Positions 1-11,900 of a stretch of DNA of 64,000 nucleotides are shown here, one piece after another. The notes under the pieces are model-generated. The model saw only the letters and a list, made by a program, of their open reading frames with translations, had not been told where the DNA came from and ran no database searches. The position numbers and the translations under genes are program-made. Every line of letters starts with the position of its first letter. Positions within the stretch are counted from its first letter, which is position 1. The DNA comes from Tragulus kanchil (lineage: Eukaryota > Chordata > Mammalia > Artiodactyla > Tragulidae), in NCBI GenBank assembly GCA_022376925.1, contig JAIOJX010000032.1, forward strand, positions 175,199,479 through 175,263,478, written 5' to 3'.

Positions 1-870
1 GCGTTTTCAGTCTCTCATGTTCTGTCTCTACGTTTTCCTTTGCCTTCTTCATTTTGGATTAGGGAATAGAGTCGTAACACAAGGCTGGGCCCACAACATC
101 ATCTTTCTCAACACTGTGGGCTGCGATCTCATTTGATTCTATCAACAGCAGAGATGATGCCAGCGGCCCATTCATCCATTCAGTTACATGGACTGGACTC
201 TATATGGAGGGCTCGCTCTGTGCTAAGACCTTTTCTAGAAGTTAGAAATCCACTGGGTAGAACACCCCTGGAAAAAGATTGTCAAAAAAAAAAAAAAAAG
301 AAAGAAAAGAAAAAAGCAAGCACACATTAAATTAAAAAAAAGACTTTAATTTAGAGTTGAGAGTGATTGAGCATGTTGTGATATAACGTCACTGGAGAGA
401 AGATGGTTGGCTTAAAAGAGAGGAATCAAGAAAGGTGTCTTTGAGGAGGTGACTGATGATGTGAGAAGAGTAATTGGCAAATTTGGGAAGAGCCGGAGGA
501 AAAGATCACTGCAGATAACAAGAGCAACTGGTGCAAAGGCCCTGGGGTGGGGTCCTTAGAGAGGCCAGGGGGCCTGGAGTAGAGACAGAGGAGGGTGGAG
601 GGGCTGTCACCAAAAAGCTTGGAGGGCCACTCACTCAGGATTTTGTCAACCAAAACATGGGATCTGAATTTGATCTCCAGGCAGCGGATCTTTGTAAGCA
701 AAGAATTCATAGTAATGGAAAATGTTTCAAATTACCCCTCTGGCTTCTGTTGGGAGAAGAAAAGAGTAGAACTAGAGAGATGAATTAAGCAACTTCTACA
801 ACCCCCTGGGGAAATGTCAAACAGAGTGGACAGAACGGAGATAGTGATAAGCCATCAGTTCCAAAAATAC
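1..870. other. Non-coding stretch with an A-rich tract and an old repeat
   Basis: No gene is recognised. An A-rich tract lies at about 282-321. The part around 400-700 resembles an old mammal-wide interspersed repeat whose relatives also seem to occur at 5.7-6.05, 6.66-7.0 and 23.88-24.13 kb; they share wording such as a 'caaaggccctg' core and 'gaggaggtgac'. I cannot name the family. Short reading frames here overlap each other on both strands and carry no recognisable domain. Confidence 0.5.
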
Positions 871-3295
871 TTTAAATGTAGGTCTGACAGGACTTAGCAG
901 TAGGTTAGATGTATCACAGTGTGAGAAAAAGAAAGATGCTGTATGTTTTTGGCCTGACTAAGTGAGCAGTATTATTAATTAAGATTGGAGAGATAGGGTG
1001 TACTAGTCAGCACTAGATGGGTTATGCTTGGTAACAAGCATCCCCTCCCATACCAAATCTCAATGTGTTAATTTTTGTTCAAAATGATATATATCCAGTG
1101 CAGGTGGGTACAAAGCTACTTATAGCCTTACCTTGCAAAGTATGTGGCCCCCTTAGAAGGGCAAGGAAGAGCTGGGAGATCTCAAACAGAAAGTGCTCAC
1201 AGCATTTCTGCTCTCGGTGCACACCTTGCCTCATTGCAGCAGTCCAAAAAGGGAAGACAAACTGGGTATCAAGAAAGGGAAGTGGGTCAGATAGACATGA
1301 GTTATGACAGTGTTCCCTGCTGCAGGGGAGGAGCATGGCTGGGACATGAGGTGGGAGTTTGACCTTACTCATGTTAGCTCTTAAGGGTTCAGAGGCATAG
1401 AGGACTAAGATCTGAGAGCCTGGACTCAGGGAGAGCAGCTGGTATAGAAAAGTCTAGTTATTAGGAAATATATCTTATTCTGTCTCAAGCCCTGGCCCTG
1501 TATTTTGCATTCAGAGATGATAATCATACAATTCTTATCCTCCAGGGATTTATTTAAAGGTCACAGAATATTCACGTCAGTAACAACTTCAATACCTCCT
1601 ACTCATTGGAAACGCCCACCCGAACCTGGCCTTGCATTTAGTCATCCCTACAGCAGTCATGCATTCACACAACAAAGATTCACTGAACACCTGCTATGTT
1701 CCAGGTACAGGACATTTTCGTGAGCTTCTGCACATTCTGCACCTGTTACCTCTGAGCACTTTGTTATTTCCATGTGTGTCTCTGTTCTCCCCACTGCCTG
1801 CACCTTAGAACCAACAACGCTTAAGGCCTATTGCCCTGCACGGTGTTGCTATAACCTTGCCATACCCTAACTGGCCTCTTACTTCTCTGCCCTAAGTTTA
1901 CGAGCAATACTGCCATCAAAATATTCCTTGAAGACAGTTTTTAAAGTAAACTGGTGGCTCAATGATAAAGAATTTGCCTGTGATTTGCCTTATGTCAATG
2001 TGTATACATAACAAGCATGAAGGAACTGAAGTAGAGCTCACATAGAAGATTTTAAATGTAGGTCTGACAGGACTTAGCAGTAGGTTAGATGTATCACAGT
2101 GTGAGAAAAAGAAAGATGCTGTATGTTTTTGGCCTGACTAAGTGAGCAGTATTATTAATTAAGATTGGAGAGATAGGGTGTACTAGTCAGCACTAGATGG
2201 GTTATGCTTGGTAACAAGCATCCCCTCCCATACCAAATCTCAATGTGTTAATTTTTGTTCAAAATGATATATATCCAGTGCAGGTGGATACAAAGCTACT
2301 TATAGCCTTACCTTGCAAAGTATGTGGCCCCCTTAGAAGGGCAAGGAAGAGCTGGGAGATCTCAAACAGAAAGTGCTCACAGCATTTCTGCTCTCGGTGC
2401 ACACCTTGCCTCATTGCAGCAGTCCAAAAAGGGAAGACAAACTGGGTATCAAGAAAGGGAAGTGGGTCAGATAGACATGAGTTATGACAGTGTTCCCTGC
2501 TGCAGGGGAGGAGCATGGCTGGGACATGAGGTGGCGAGTTTGACCTTACTCATGTTAGCTCTTAAGGGTTCAGAGGCATAGAGGACTAAGATCTGAGAGC
2601 CTGGACTCAGGGAGAGCAGCTGGTATAGAAAAGTCTAGTTATTAGGAAATATATCTTATTCTGTCTCAAGCCCTGGCCCTGTATTTTGCATTCAGAGATG
2701 ATAATCATACAATTCTTATCCTCCAGGGATTTATTTAAAGGTCACAGAATATTCACGTCAGTAACAACTTCAATACCTCCCTACTCATTGGAAACGCCCA
2801 CCCGAACCTGGCCTTGCATTTAGTCATCCCTACAGCAGTCATGCATTCACACAACAAAGATTCACTGAACACCTGCTATGTTCCAGGTACAGGACATTTT
2901 CGTGAGCTTCTGCACATTCTGCACACTGTTACCTCTGAGCACTTGTTAAGGTTGATTTTTCCATGTGTGTCTCTGTTCTCCCCAGCTGCCTGCATCCTTC
3001 AGAACCCACACCCAACATGGGGCTAAGCAGAGCCTGTTATTAATATAACAACGTCCTTCTCTAAGGCACTATGTGCCCTGCACGGTGTTGCTATAACCTT
3101 GCCAATACCTCTAACTGGCCTCTTACTTCTCTGCCCTAAGTTTACGAGCAATACTGCCATCAAAATATTCCTTGAAGACAGTTTTTAAAGTAAACTGGTG
3201 GCTCAATGATAAAGAATTTGCCTGTGATTTGCCTTATGTCAATGTGTATACATAACAAGCATGAAGGGAACTGAAGTAGAGCTCACATAGAAGAT
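871..3295. repeat. Direct tandem duplication 1 (copies 871-2050 and 2051-3295)
   Basis: The 1.18 kb at 871-2050 is repeated directly at 2051-3295, starting at the same 'tttaaatgtaggtctgacag'. The first ~870 bp of the copies differ by very few bases. The last third of copy 1 (about 1740-2050) carries many one-base losses and lacks a block of roughly 60 nt that copy 2 retains near 2990-3090. The join shows a short 'gattttaaa' overlap. The unit itself has no recognised gene; its 1010-1400 part may be a decayed LTR or DNA transposon of unresolved family. Confidence 0.95.
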
Positions 3296-3620
3296 TTAAG
3301 ATCCGCAGTGAATCCTTTGTGATGAATGCCATCAAAGCCAAGTGCTCCGAGTGACAGATTTCTAGTTGGACCAGATGACCGTTTGTTTATAGCGTGATCT
3401 CCATGATAACACATGTGATAGTAGTAATATGGATTGGCAACTATATTTACAGTCATTCCATGGTTATCTAAGTATCTTCATATTTACTCTGCCACCTCCT
3501 CCTCAGGACAGCCTAGGGAAGTCGGTCTTAATCCAGCATCACAGATGAGGAAAATGAGGAGTAGAGACGTTAAGAACCTCATCCCAGCTCACGCAGTTAG
3601 TGGACAGCAGAGGCGAGCAC
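3296..3620 (+). repeat. Unique sequence with a MIR-like fragment
   Basis: The 3540-3610 part reads like the MIR core and tail (cagatgaggaaaatgagg, then 'cagttagtggacagcag'). MIR is an ancient tRNA-derived mammalian SINE. The rest of the interval shows nothing recognisable. Confidence 0.5.
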
Positions 3621-3823
3621 GTGTGTTAGTCACTCAGTCATGTCTGACTCTTTGTGACCCCGTGGACTGTAGTCCACCAGGGCTCTCTGTCCATGGAATT
3701 TTCCAGGCAAGAAGACTGGAGTGGGTTGCCATTTCCTTCTCCAGGGGGTCTTGACCCAGGGATTGAACTCAGGTTTCCTGGATCGGCAGATGGATTCTTT
3801 ACTGGCTGAGCCACAGCAAAGCC
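3621..3823 (-). mobile_element. Bov-tA type SINE, antisense
   Basis: Read on the minus strand it begins with a tRNA-like head and ends with the BovB-derived tail; on the plus strand the tail reads 'gtcatgtctgactctttgtg' followed by the 'tggagtgggttgccatttcc' core. BovB-tailed tRNA SINEs are ruminant-specific and are mobilised by BovB. Near full length (about 200 bp) and moderately diverged. Confidence 0.92.
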
Positions 3824-5558
3824 AGCACCAAGCCACATCTGTCTGCTTGTCCCACAACATCTGAGACCCTCTCTAATCAGTACTTACGAAGGTTCTCTGA
3901 TGACAGGCGAGAATGTCCTGCATGTTGGTTGTGCTGGTGCTTGACGACACAAAGACATCTGGAGGAGAGGCCGAGCAAGGAGGGAAATCCAGCCCACGGT
4001 TCTCTTATCGAGCTGTGTGTCCTGGCGCAAGGCCACATCTGCTTAGAAAAAGCTCTTTTTTTCTAATTTATATAAAGTCTGGTTGGGGAGCTAATAGCAG
4101 GGATCATGTTTTCCGGAATTCTCCCTTCCCAAAGACTTACTCTGTACTGAGCATAGAGCAAGCATTTATATCTCATTTGTTAAAAAATCATGCTCCTTAG
4201 CTCAAAGCTCATTTTTATGGGTGACTTTGTTCAGTCCCTTTAAGCAAATTCCAAAACACACACAATTCTGAGAAATGTGAGAGATTTCTGACCCTCTGTG
4301 GCCCTCCTGCTGGTGGAATCTGATCAGAATGCTGCACGAAAAGTCCAGGATCATCACAAAGTCAAGGGGAGAGAGTGTGGCCTTCCTCGGGCCCAGAGGA
4401 AGTCAAAAAAAGAAACATTTTTCCTCTCTGCTGGTCCCATATCTAATCCATCTCCAGATGTGGGCACTGTGTCCTATGATATTTTAGGGTTAAATTTCTC
4501 AAATTTTTCCTACCATCTGTGTGAGTGAAAACCAGGAAATGAATGTGTCGTTGTCTCCACGTAATTAGACATGCATGACTTTTCTAAAAATGCTACTAAT
4601 ATGTGGGTCTAACCATTAGGGGACCCAGGTCAGCAGGAGATCCCAAGGGAGCAGCAGTGCTTGGAACATGGGCCAGAGAAGAAGAATTTAAGAAAGCAAA
4701 TTACAGAGAAATTGTGGGGCTTTCTGAGACACCTGGAGAAGAGGGTGATCAAAGGAAGGCTTGGGAGAGGGCTTAGGAATAAAGGGTGGGAGTCTTTGGA
4801 GAAGGGAATAAGAAGGATGGTGTCCACAGGACTGGGATTAATCTTGATTTTTAGTGGAAAAGAATTTATTTCCTTGGCTTCAGTTTGGCAATCTGGGAAA
4901 ATATTTCGATTCTTTTAGGTCTTAGTTTGACAATCAGGGGGAATGTGTCTAATTTTTTCAAGCCATCAGGCCACTCTGGTAGAAGAATAAATACTGCTTT
5001 ATCCATTTGTTTATTCATTCATTTAGGCATGCATTAACCAAACACTTTACATTTTCTGTCTCTTTGGTGCCAAGTCCTGTGCTGGGTGCCACAATTACAA
5101 AAGTGGAAATGGGATCCCAGCCATAAGGAGTTTATATCCTGGTGGGACAGGTGGACCTGGCCGCAAACATCTTTCTGAGAAGTTAGGAATGGTTTGCTAG
5201 TGAGGAAAAGAGAAAACAATATAGAAGTTGAGAAGATGAGACAGTCAATGCGGGATGAAAGAATCCACCCAGGAGGCTGTCTTTCTATGAGGCCACAGAT
5301 GAAGCAGGCCTAGGAGTCTCCAAGCAGCACAGACGGGTTCATATCCTTACTTTTTTCTCCCCCGATCTCTCACCAGCATATCACACCCCAAACTCTACAT
5401 TTTCCATTGCTGCAGAAGAAAAGGAGGTATAGGTTGGGATCACTTGCCACCTCCCCCACCCCTCACTGTCCCTCACGTCTCATGGTGTGATGATCTTTAG
5501 GACAGCAGCAGTTCCAGGAAAGGCCAAGTGCCAAGCACCTTGTTTCTCTTGTCTTCAT
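3824..5558. other. Mostly unique non-coding DNA with one old repeat
   Basis: No gene or young transposon is seen. Around 4995-5170 an old mammalian repeat is suggested by a 'tttattcattcattta' start followed by 'tcctgtgctgggtgcc' and 'ggagtttatatcctggtggg'; the family is unresolved. The remaining sequence has scattered short open frames without domains. Confidence 0.45.
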
Positions 5559-5685
5559 GCTCTGTTGCTTCAAGCATGTCCAACATTTTGCGACCCTAAG
5601 GACTGTGGCCTGCCAGGCTCCCCTATCCATAGCAACTCTCCAGGCATGAGTACTGGGGTGGGTTGCCATTTCCTTCTTCATCTCT
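5559..5685 (-). mobile_element. Bov-tA type SINE, truncated, antisense
   Basis: Only the BovB-derived tail remains, reading on the plus strand 'gctctgttgcttcaagcatg', then 'gcctgccaggctcccctatc' and 'gggttgccatttccttcttc'. The tRNA-like head is missing. Confidence 0.85.
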
Positions 5686-6099
5686 TGTTTTACCTCATTC
5701 AATATTCAGGCCCACTATGAAGGGATGCAGGAGATGGGACAAACGTGAGCAGACACTAAATGCAGGTAGGGAGCATGTCTCATGAGCATCTCAGGGGAAA
5801 GCCTTCCAGGCAGATGAAAAGGTAAATGAGGAAGCTTGGGATATTTGAGGGTCTGAGGCAGAGTAAGGAGCCCATCACGGGCCCAGTAGTGTAAGGAGGG
5901 CACAGAGAGGTGGGTATGGGTCAGAGCAGTGGTAGGGGTTCTACCCTCATGACGGTACCTGCTATGGTTCAAGAACTCTCGCCATGACCCTGAGACAGAT
6001 GGAAAGCTACTGAGAGAATTGAACAAGGCAAGTGACACGATTTATGCATGCTTTAAAAGGATTGTTGTAAATGTAAATTATACTTAAAAAAACACTTTA
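5686..6099 (+). repeat. Probable old interspersed repeat, family unresolved
   Basis: The stretch has the composition and phrases of a common old mammalian repeat (for example 'ttgaacaaggcaagtgacac', then 'aaaaggattgttgt'). I cannot assign a family. No coding potential is supported. Confidence 0.4.
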
Positions 6100-6375
6100 G
6101 GGCTTCCCTGGTGGTCCAGTGGGTAAAGACACCGCCTTGCCATGCAAGGGGCGTCAGCTCAATCCCTGGCCTGGGAAGATCCCACGTGCTGCAGAGCGGC
6201 TGTACCAATGTGTCCAACTACTGAGTCAGCGCTCTGGAGCACGTGTGCCCAGAGCCGGTATTCTGCAGGGAGAGAGGCCACTGCGTTGGAGGCCCATGCA
6301 GGCCAAAAGAACAAAGATAGAAATAAATGAAAGACCAATAGAAGTGGTCCCCCGCCCCCCACCAAAAAAAAACCT
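6100..6375 (+). mobile_element. CHR-type tRNA SINE, C-rich-tail form (copy a)
   Basis: Starts 'ggcttccctggtggtccagt', has a tRNA-like head with a decayed B box, a body carrying 'gcccagagccgg', and the diagnostic near-3' 'gaccaatagaagtggtc', followed by a short C-rich stretch and an A tail. It is one of nine independent copies of this subfamily in the window. Confidence 0.88.
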
Positions 6376-6385
6376 ATCCAAAAAA

Positions 6386-6596
6386 CCCACTTTATTTATT
6401 TACTTCTGGCTGTGCTGGGTCTCTGTTGCTGTGTGGGCTTTTCTTTAGTTGTGGCTAATGGGAGCATTCTCTAGCTGCAGTGCTCTGGATTCTCCCTGAG
6501 GTGGCTTCTCTTGCAGAACATGGGCTCTAGGGCTTATGGGCTTCAGTAGTTGTGACTCCCAGACTTCAGAGCACAAGCTCCATAGTCTGCTCAAAG
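6386..6596 (-). mobile_element. CHR-type SINE, antisense, older form
   Basis: The plus strand reads 'tttatttacttctggctgtg' then 'gttgtggctaatgggagcat', the reverse complement of the classical CHR-2 3' body (agccaaaaataaataaa tail). It abuts copy a tail to tail. Confidence 0.8.
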
Positions 6597-7223
6597 GTCA
6601 AGTGAGCTTATACTTTGTTCCTTTGTTCCTGATCTCATTACATATACTGGATATATGCATAAACAGCATACGGACCTTGCCATCGTGGGCACCAACATAG
6701 AGCCGGATGGACCAACGTGGGCACAGGGAAATTTAGGGCAAAGCCGTGAGCAGTGTAAGAGTGGAGAGATGGGGGTGGTATTCGAGGGAATGAAGAGGTT
6801 ATGTTCTGAGGAGTGGAGAAGGACGACTTTGTGGAGGAGTGTCTTCTGACCTGGGTGTTAAAGGATGGCTGGGACTTGAGTGTTTGAAAAACAGGAGCAA
6901 GGTTATTGCTGACCAAAGGACCTCTGTGGGAAAATGCACAGAGAGAGGGAAGGAGTAGGTGCCAATTTACTAAAGTCTGGGATTATGAAAAGGAGGGGAC
7001 TTCTGAGCACATGTGATGAGATAAAGATGGACCACAGAAATTTCCTCCTGTGACACCTCATAAAATGGCTAAAAATAAATAAGAAAAAGCCAAGAATAAA
7101 AAAATTCAGTCAAGTAATGAATAAAACACAATCTCATGCTATTCACATGCAATCCTAGGAGCCAGAGGAAGAGATAAAAGATGCTGAAATGACTGTCAGC
7201 GTATTATCCTAATGCACCCAAGT
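6597..7223. other. Non-coding DNA with possible old repeat
   Basis: About 6660-7010 resembles the unresolved old repeat noted at 400-700 and 5.7-6.05 kb. The part from 7050 to 7130 is A-rich. No gene is recognised. Confidence 0.4.
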
Positions 7224-7434
7224 AATTGCTGTTTAGACTCTCAGGCACGTCTGACTCTTCTGTGACTTCATGGGCTGTAGCCTGCCAGGCTCCTCTATTC
7301 ACGGAATTCTACAGGCAGCGATACTGGCGTGGATTGTCATTTCCTTCTCCAAGGGATCTTCCTAACCCAGGGATCAAACTCACATCTCCTGCATTGGCAG
7401 GCGAGTTCTTTACCACTGAGACACCAGGGAAGGC
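7224..7434 (-). mobile_element. Bov-tA type SINE, antisense
   Basis: The plus strand shows the BovB tail (caggcacgtctgactcttct), the 'ccatttccttctcc'-like core, and the inverted tRNA head ending 'accactgagacaccaggga'. Near full length. Confidence 0.9.
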
Positions 7435-7760
7435 TATACTTCCAAGTAATACAGGAATGGAAAAGTGAGTTGAGCAAATTCTCAAATATATTTTTTGGTC
7501 AATAGCCCCCTTTCCCAATTTTGAAAAAGGCAGGCTGAGGGGATGGCGAGGAACCCTTGGGAAAAGCTGAGGAAAGTTTCCTGAGTCATCCTTACACACC
7601 ATCAGCCAAAGTAGAAATGGCATGGAGTGGGAGCTGAAGCTATTTCTTTATGGAGTCTTAAGATATGTTCCTGCCTGATGGTCTCACGATTGGAAAGGAA
7701 AGCAGCTGGTACAGGGGGAATGACCAGTGGGTGAAGACCTTTGCCAAGGAGCCCAGAGGA
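7435..7760. other. Unique non-coding DNA
   Basis: No repeat or gene recognised. It ends at the left target-site duplication of the L1 that follows. Confidence 0.5.
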
Positions 7761-8124
7761 GGGATCCAGTTTTTTTTTTTTTTTTTTTTTTGTCTTTTTT
7801 TTTTTTTTTTTTTTAAACCTTTATTTTACTTTTAACTTTTACAGAGTTTTGTTGTTCACAGACATGCATGTTCTCAGATTAATCACATGTATATCCCCCC
7901 CTTCCTTCCCCTCCCGACCATCACACAGCACCCCTGAAGGATCCCCTTTTCTCACAGAGCAATGACTAGAGCTATTTTCTTCACTTATGATAGGACAGGC
8001 CTTCATGCTACTTCCTTTACGCCTCTCACCCACTGTTCCTTCCCCACAATGTCCATATGTCCACTGTCCATGTCTGTCTTTCTGTCGCTTCACTGCATGT
8101 GCCATCATCACCATCCTACTAGAT

Positions 8125-8682
8125 TCAATATATATGTGTTAATATACTGTATTTGTCCTTCTCTTTCTGACTGACTTCACTTTTGATGATACGTTCTAGA
8201 TCCAGCCACCTCATCAGGGTTGATTCTTCTGCATTTCTCTTTACAGCTGTGTAGTATTCCATTGTATATATGTACCAGAGCTTTTGGATCCATTCGTTCG
8301 TCGATGGGCATCTAGGTTCCTTCCATGTTCTAGCTATTGTATAGAGAGCTGCAATGAACATTGGGGTACAGGTACTTCTTTCAGTTTTGATTTCGTCAGG
8401 GTATAAGCCTAAGAGTGGGATTGCTGGGTCATATGGTGCTTCTATTTTTAGTTTTTTAAGAAATCTCCAGACTGTCTTCCATAGAGGCTGTATCAATTTA
8501 CACTCCCACCAGCAATGCAGAAGTGTTCCCTTTTCTCCGCAGCCTCTCCAGCATTTATTGTCTGTCGATTTGTGGATGATGGCCATTCTGACGGGTGTGA
8601 GGTGATATCTCATTGTAGTTTTGATTTGCATTTCTCTAATTATTAGTGAAGTTGAGCATCGTTTCATGTGTTTTTGGGCCAT
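8125..8682 (-). pseudogene. L1 ORF2 C-terminal fragment (duplicated copy)
   Basis: The 185-residue open frame is the end of L1 ORF2p. It holds the cysteine-rich segment (C-W-R-G-C, then H-C-W-W-E-C at about residues 45-60) and the conserved '[15 protein letters not shown]' region. The identical frame recurs at 9171-9728, where it belongs to the continuous element; this copy is the surplus one. Confidence 0.9.
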
Positions 8683-9170
8683 CTGTATGTCATCGTTGGA
8701 GAGGTGTCTGTTTAGGTCCTTTTCCCATTTTTTGATTGGGTTGTTCGTTTTTCCAGTGCTGAGTTGTCTCAGTTGCTTGTAGATTTTGGAGATTAATTCT
8801 TTGTCTGTTGTTTCATTTGCTATGATTTTCTCCCACTCTGTGGGCTGTCTGTTCAGCTTTTTTTTTAAACCTTTATTTTACTTTTAACTTTTACAGAGTT
8901 TTGTTGTTCACAGACATGCATGTTCTCAGATTAATCACATGTATATCCCCCCCTTCCCTCCGACCATCACACAGCACCCCTGAAGGATCCCCTTTTCTCA
9001 CAGAGCAATGACTAGAGCTATTTTCTTCACTTATGATAGGACAGGCCTTCATGCTACTTCCTTTACGCCTCTCACCCACTGTTCCTTCCCCACAATGTCC
9101 ATATGTCCACTGTCCATGTCTGTCTTTCTGTCGCTTCACTGCATGTGCCATCATCACCATCCTACTAGAT

Positions 9171-9728
9171 TCAATATATATGTGTTAATATACTGTATTT
9201 GTCCTTCTCTTTCTGACTGACTTCACTTTTGATGATACGTTCTAGATCCAGCCACCTCATCAGGGTTGATTCTTCTGCATTTCTCTTTACAGCTGTGTAG
9301 TATTCCATTGTATATATGTACCAGAGCTTTTGGATCCATTCGTTCGTCGATGGGCATCTAGGTTCCTTCCATGTTCTAGCTATTGTATAGAGAGCTGCAA
9401 TGAACATTGGGGTACAGGTACTTCTTTCAGTTTTGATTTCGTCAGGGTATAAGCCTAAGAGTGGGATTGCTGGGTCATATGGTGCTTCTATTTTTAGTTT
9501 TTTAAGAAATCTCCAGACTGTCTTCCATAGAGGCTGTATCAATTTACACTCCCACCAGCAATGCAGAAGTGTTCCCTTTTCTCCGCAGCCTCTCCAGCAT
9601 TTATTGTCTGTCGATTTGTGGATGATGGCCATTCTGACGGGTGTGAGGTGATATCTCATTGTAGTTTTGATTTGCATTTCTCTAATTATTAGTGAAGTTG
9701 AGCATCGTTTCATGTGTTTTTGGGCCAT
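9171..9728 (-). pseudogene. L1 ORF2 C-terminal domain
   Basis: Same 185 residues as at 8125-8682, but in line with the reverse transcriptase segment upstream (9915-11201). It contains the C-terminal Cys/His segment found in mammalian L1 ORF2p. It is separated from the RT frame by at least one frame break around 9730-9914. Confidence 0.9.
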
Positions 9729-9914
9729 CTGTATGTCATCGTTGGAGAGGTGTCTGTTTAGGTCCTTTTCCCATTTTTTGATTGGGTTGTTCGTTTTTCC
9801 AGTGCTGAGTTGTCTCAGTTGCTTGTAGATTTTGGAGATTAATTCTTTGTCTGTTGTTTCATTTGCTATGATTTTCTCCCACTCTGTGGGCTGTCTGTTC
9901 AGCTTTTTTGCAAT

Positions 9915-11201
9915 TTATTTAGCTGTGCAAAAGCTTTTAAGTTTCATGAGGTCCCACATATTCATTTGTCTTTTTAGTTCCACTATTCTAGTAGGTGGGT
10001 CAGAGAAGATCTTGCTTTGATTGATGTCCTTGAGGGTTTTGCCTATATTCTCCTCTAAGAGTTTGATGGTTTCTGGCCTTACATTTAAGTCTTTAATCCA
10101 TTTTGAGTTGATCTTTGTGTATGGTGTCAGGGTATGTTCCAACTTCATTTTCTTGCATGTAGCTGTCCAATTTTCCCAGCACCATTTGTTGAAGAGGCTG
10201 TCTTTGTCCCATTTTATATGTTCGCCTCCTTTGTCAAAAATAAGGTACCCATAGGTGCATGGGTTTATCTCTGGGTTCTCAATCTTGTTCCATTGGTCGA
10301 TATTTCTGTTTTTGTGCCAGTACCATACTGTTTTGATGACTGTTGCTTTGTAGTAGAGTCTGAAGTTGGGGAGGCTGATCCCCCCAGCTCCATTCTTCTT
10401 CCTGAGGATTGCTTTGGCTATTCGAGGTCTTTTGTGTTTCCATATGAACTGTGTTATTCGTTGGTCTAGTTCTGTGAAGAATGTTATTGGAAGTTTGATA
10501 GGGATCGCATTGAATCTATAGATGACATTTGGTAGTATGGTCATTTTCACAATATTGATTCTCCCGACCCAGGAACACGGAATATTTCTCCATCTGTTTA
10601 ACTCTTCTTTAATGTCTCTCATGAGTGTCTTGTAATTTTCTGTGTACAGTTCTTTTGTTTCTTTGGGTAGGTTTATTCCTAGATATTTGATTCTTTTGGT
10701 TGCAATGGTGAAGGGAATTGCCTCTTTGATTTCATTTTCTGATTTTTCATTGTTTGTGTATAGGAATGCCAGTGATTTCTGTATATTGATTTTGTATCCT
10801 GCGACTTTGCTGAATTCGCTGATTAACTCTAGTAGTTTTGTAACCGTGTCTTTGGGATTTTCTATGTATAATATCATGTCTGCAAATAGAGAGAGTTTGA
10901 CTTCTTCTTTTTCAATCTGGATTCCTTTGATTTCTTTCTCTTCTCTTATTGCTATTGCTAGAACTTCCAGGACTATGTTGAATAAGAGTGGTGAAAGTGG
11001 ACACCCTTGTCTTGTTCCTGATCTTAGAGGAAATGCTTTGAGTTTTTCACCATTGAGGATAATGTTCGCTGTGGGCTTCTCATATATGGCTTTCACTATG
11101 TTAAGATAAGTTCCTTCTATGCCCATTTTTTGAAGAGTTTTTATCATAAATGGATGCTGTACTTTGTCAAAGGCTTTTTCTGCATCTATTGAGATGATCA
11201 T
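9915..11201 (-). pseudogene. L1 ORF2 reverse transcriptase domain, catalytic Asp lost
   Basis: A 428-residue frame covers the RT palm and thumb. It begins '[18 protein letters not shown]' (first catalytic Asp region), has '[12 protein letters not shown]' near residue 65, then at residues 106-109 F-A-D-M where L1 normally has F-A-D-D followed by M: one aspartate codon is deleted in frame (about 10875-10881). Without that residue the enzyme should be inactive. Upstream, one A appears lost near 11205, shifting the frame. Established: the FADD box binds the catalytic metals. Confidence 0.93.
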
Positions 11202-11235
11202 GTGATTTTGTCTGTCAATTTGTTGATATGGTGTA

Positions 11236-11637
11236 TCACATTGATTGATTTGCGGATGTTGAAGAATCCTTGCATGCCTGGGATGAACCCAACTTGATCG
11301 TGATGAATGAGCTTTTGATGTGTTGCTGAATTCTGTTTGCTAGGATTTTGTTGAGGATTTTGGCATCTAGATTCATCAGTGAAATTGGCCTATAATTTTC
11401 TTTTTTTGTGATGTCTTTGCCTGGCTTTGGTATCAGGGTGATGGTGGCCTCGTAGAATGTGTTTGGAAGTGTTCCTTCCTGGGCAATTTTTTGGAAGAGT
11501 TTTAGAAGGACAGGCATGAGCTCTTCTTTAAATGTTTGGTAGAATTCACTTGTGAAACCATCTGGCCCTGGGCTTTTATTTTTGGGTAGATTTTTGATCA
11601 CAAGGTCGATTTCTGAGCTTGTGATTGGCTTGTTCAT
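11236..11637 (-). pseudogene. L1 ORF2 reverse transcriptase N-terminal fragment
   Basis: A 133-residue frame with the RT-0/RT-1 region: 'NKSPGPDGF', 'LIPKPGKD' and 'NYRPISLMN'. It is separated from the RT core frame by a frameshift near 11205-11240, and its own end diverges after 'QHIKS', another small frame error. Confidence 0.92.
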
Positions 11638-11900
11638 AGTTTCTATTTCTTCCTGGTTGAGTCTTGGGAGATTAATCCTTTTCTCCGTTGTAATCTCTCC
11701 TTTTCATTTTGATTTTGGGGATCTGGTTCTTCATCTTTTTCTTGATGAGTTCCGTGTGTGTTTGATTTTATTGACTTTTCAAAACCTCCTTTTTTTTTAT
11801 TTTGGTGATTGGTTTCTTTTCTTTCTTTTATGAGTCTGGCCAGTGGTGTGTCGATTTTATTGACTTTTGGATAACCAGCTTTTTGTTTTATTTATCTTTA

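Larger units (their letters stand above)
7815..9909. repeat. Direct tandem duplication 2 (copies about 7815-8866 and 8867-9909), inside the L1
   Basis: The L1 3' UTR and ORF2 C-terminal region occur twice head to tail. Both copies encode an identical 185-residue frame. They differ by a 6-nt indel in a C/T-rich spot near 7908 versus 8957. The join occurs in a run of T: copy 1 passes from 'gttcagcttttt' straight into the poly-T and 'aaacctttattttac' of the L1 tail, whereas copy 2 continues correctly into 'gcaatttatttagctg'. Confidence 0.95.

Noticed and set aside
8125..11637. L1 ORF2 frames as a functional gene
   Set aside because: The element is 5' truncated, has frameshifts near 11205 and 9730-9914, lacks ORF1 and lost an RT aspartate.
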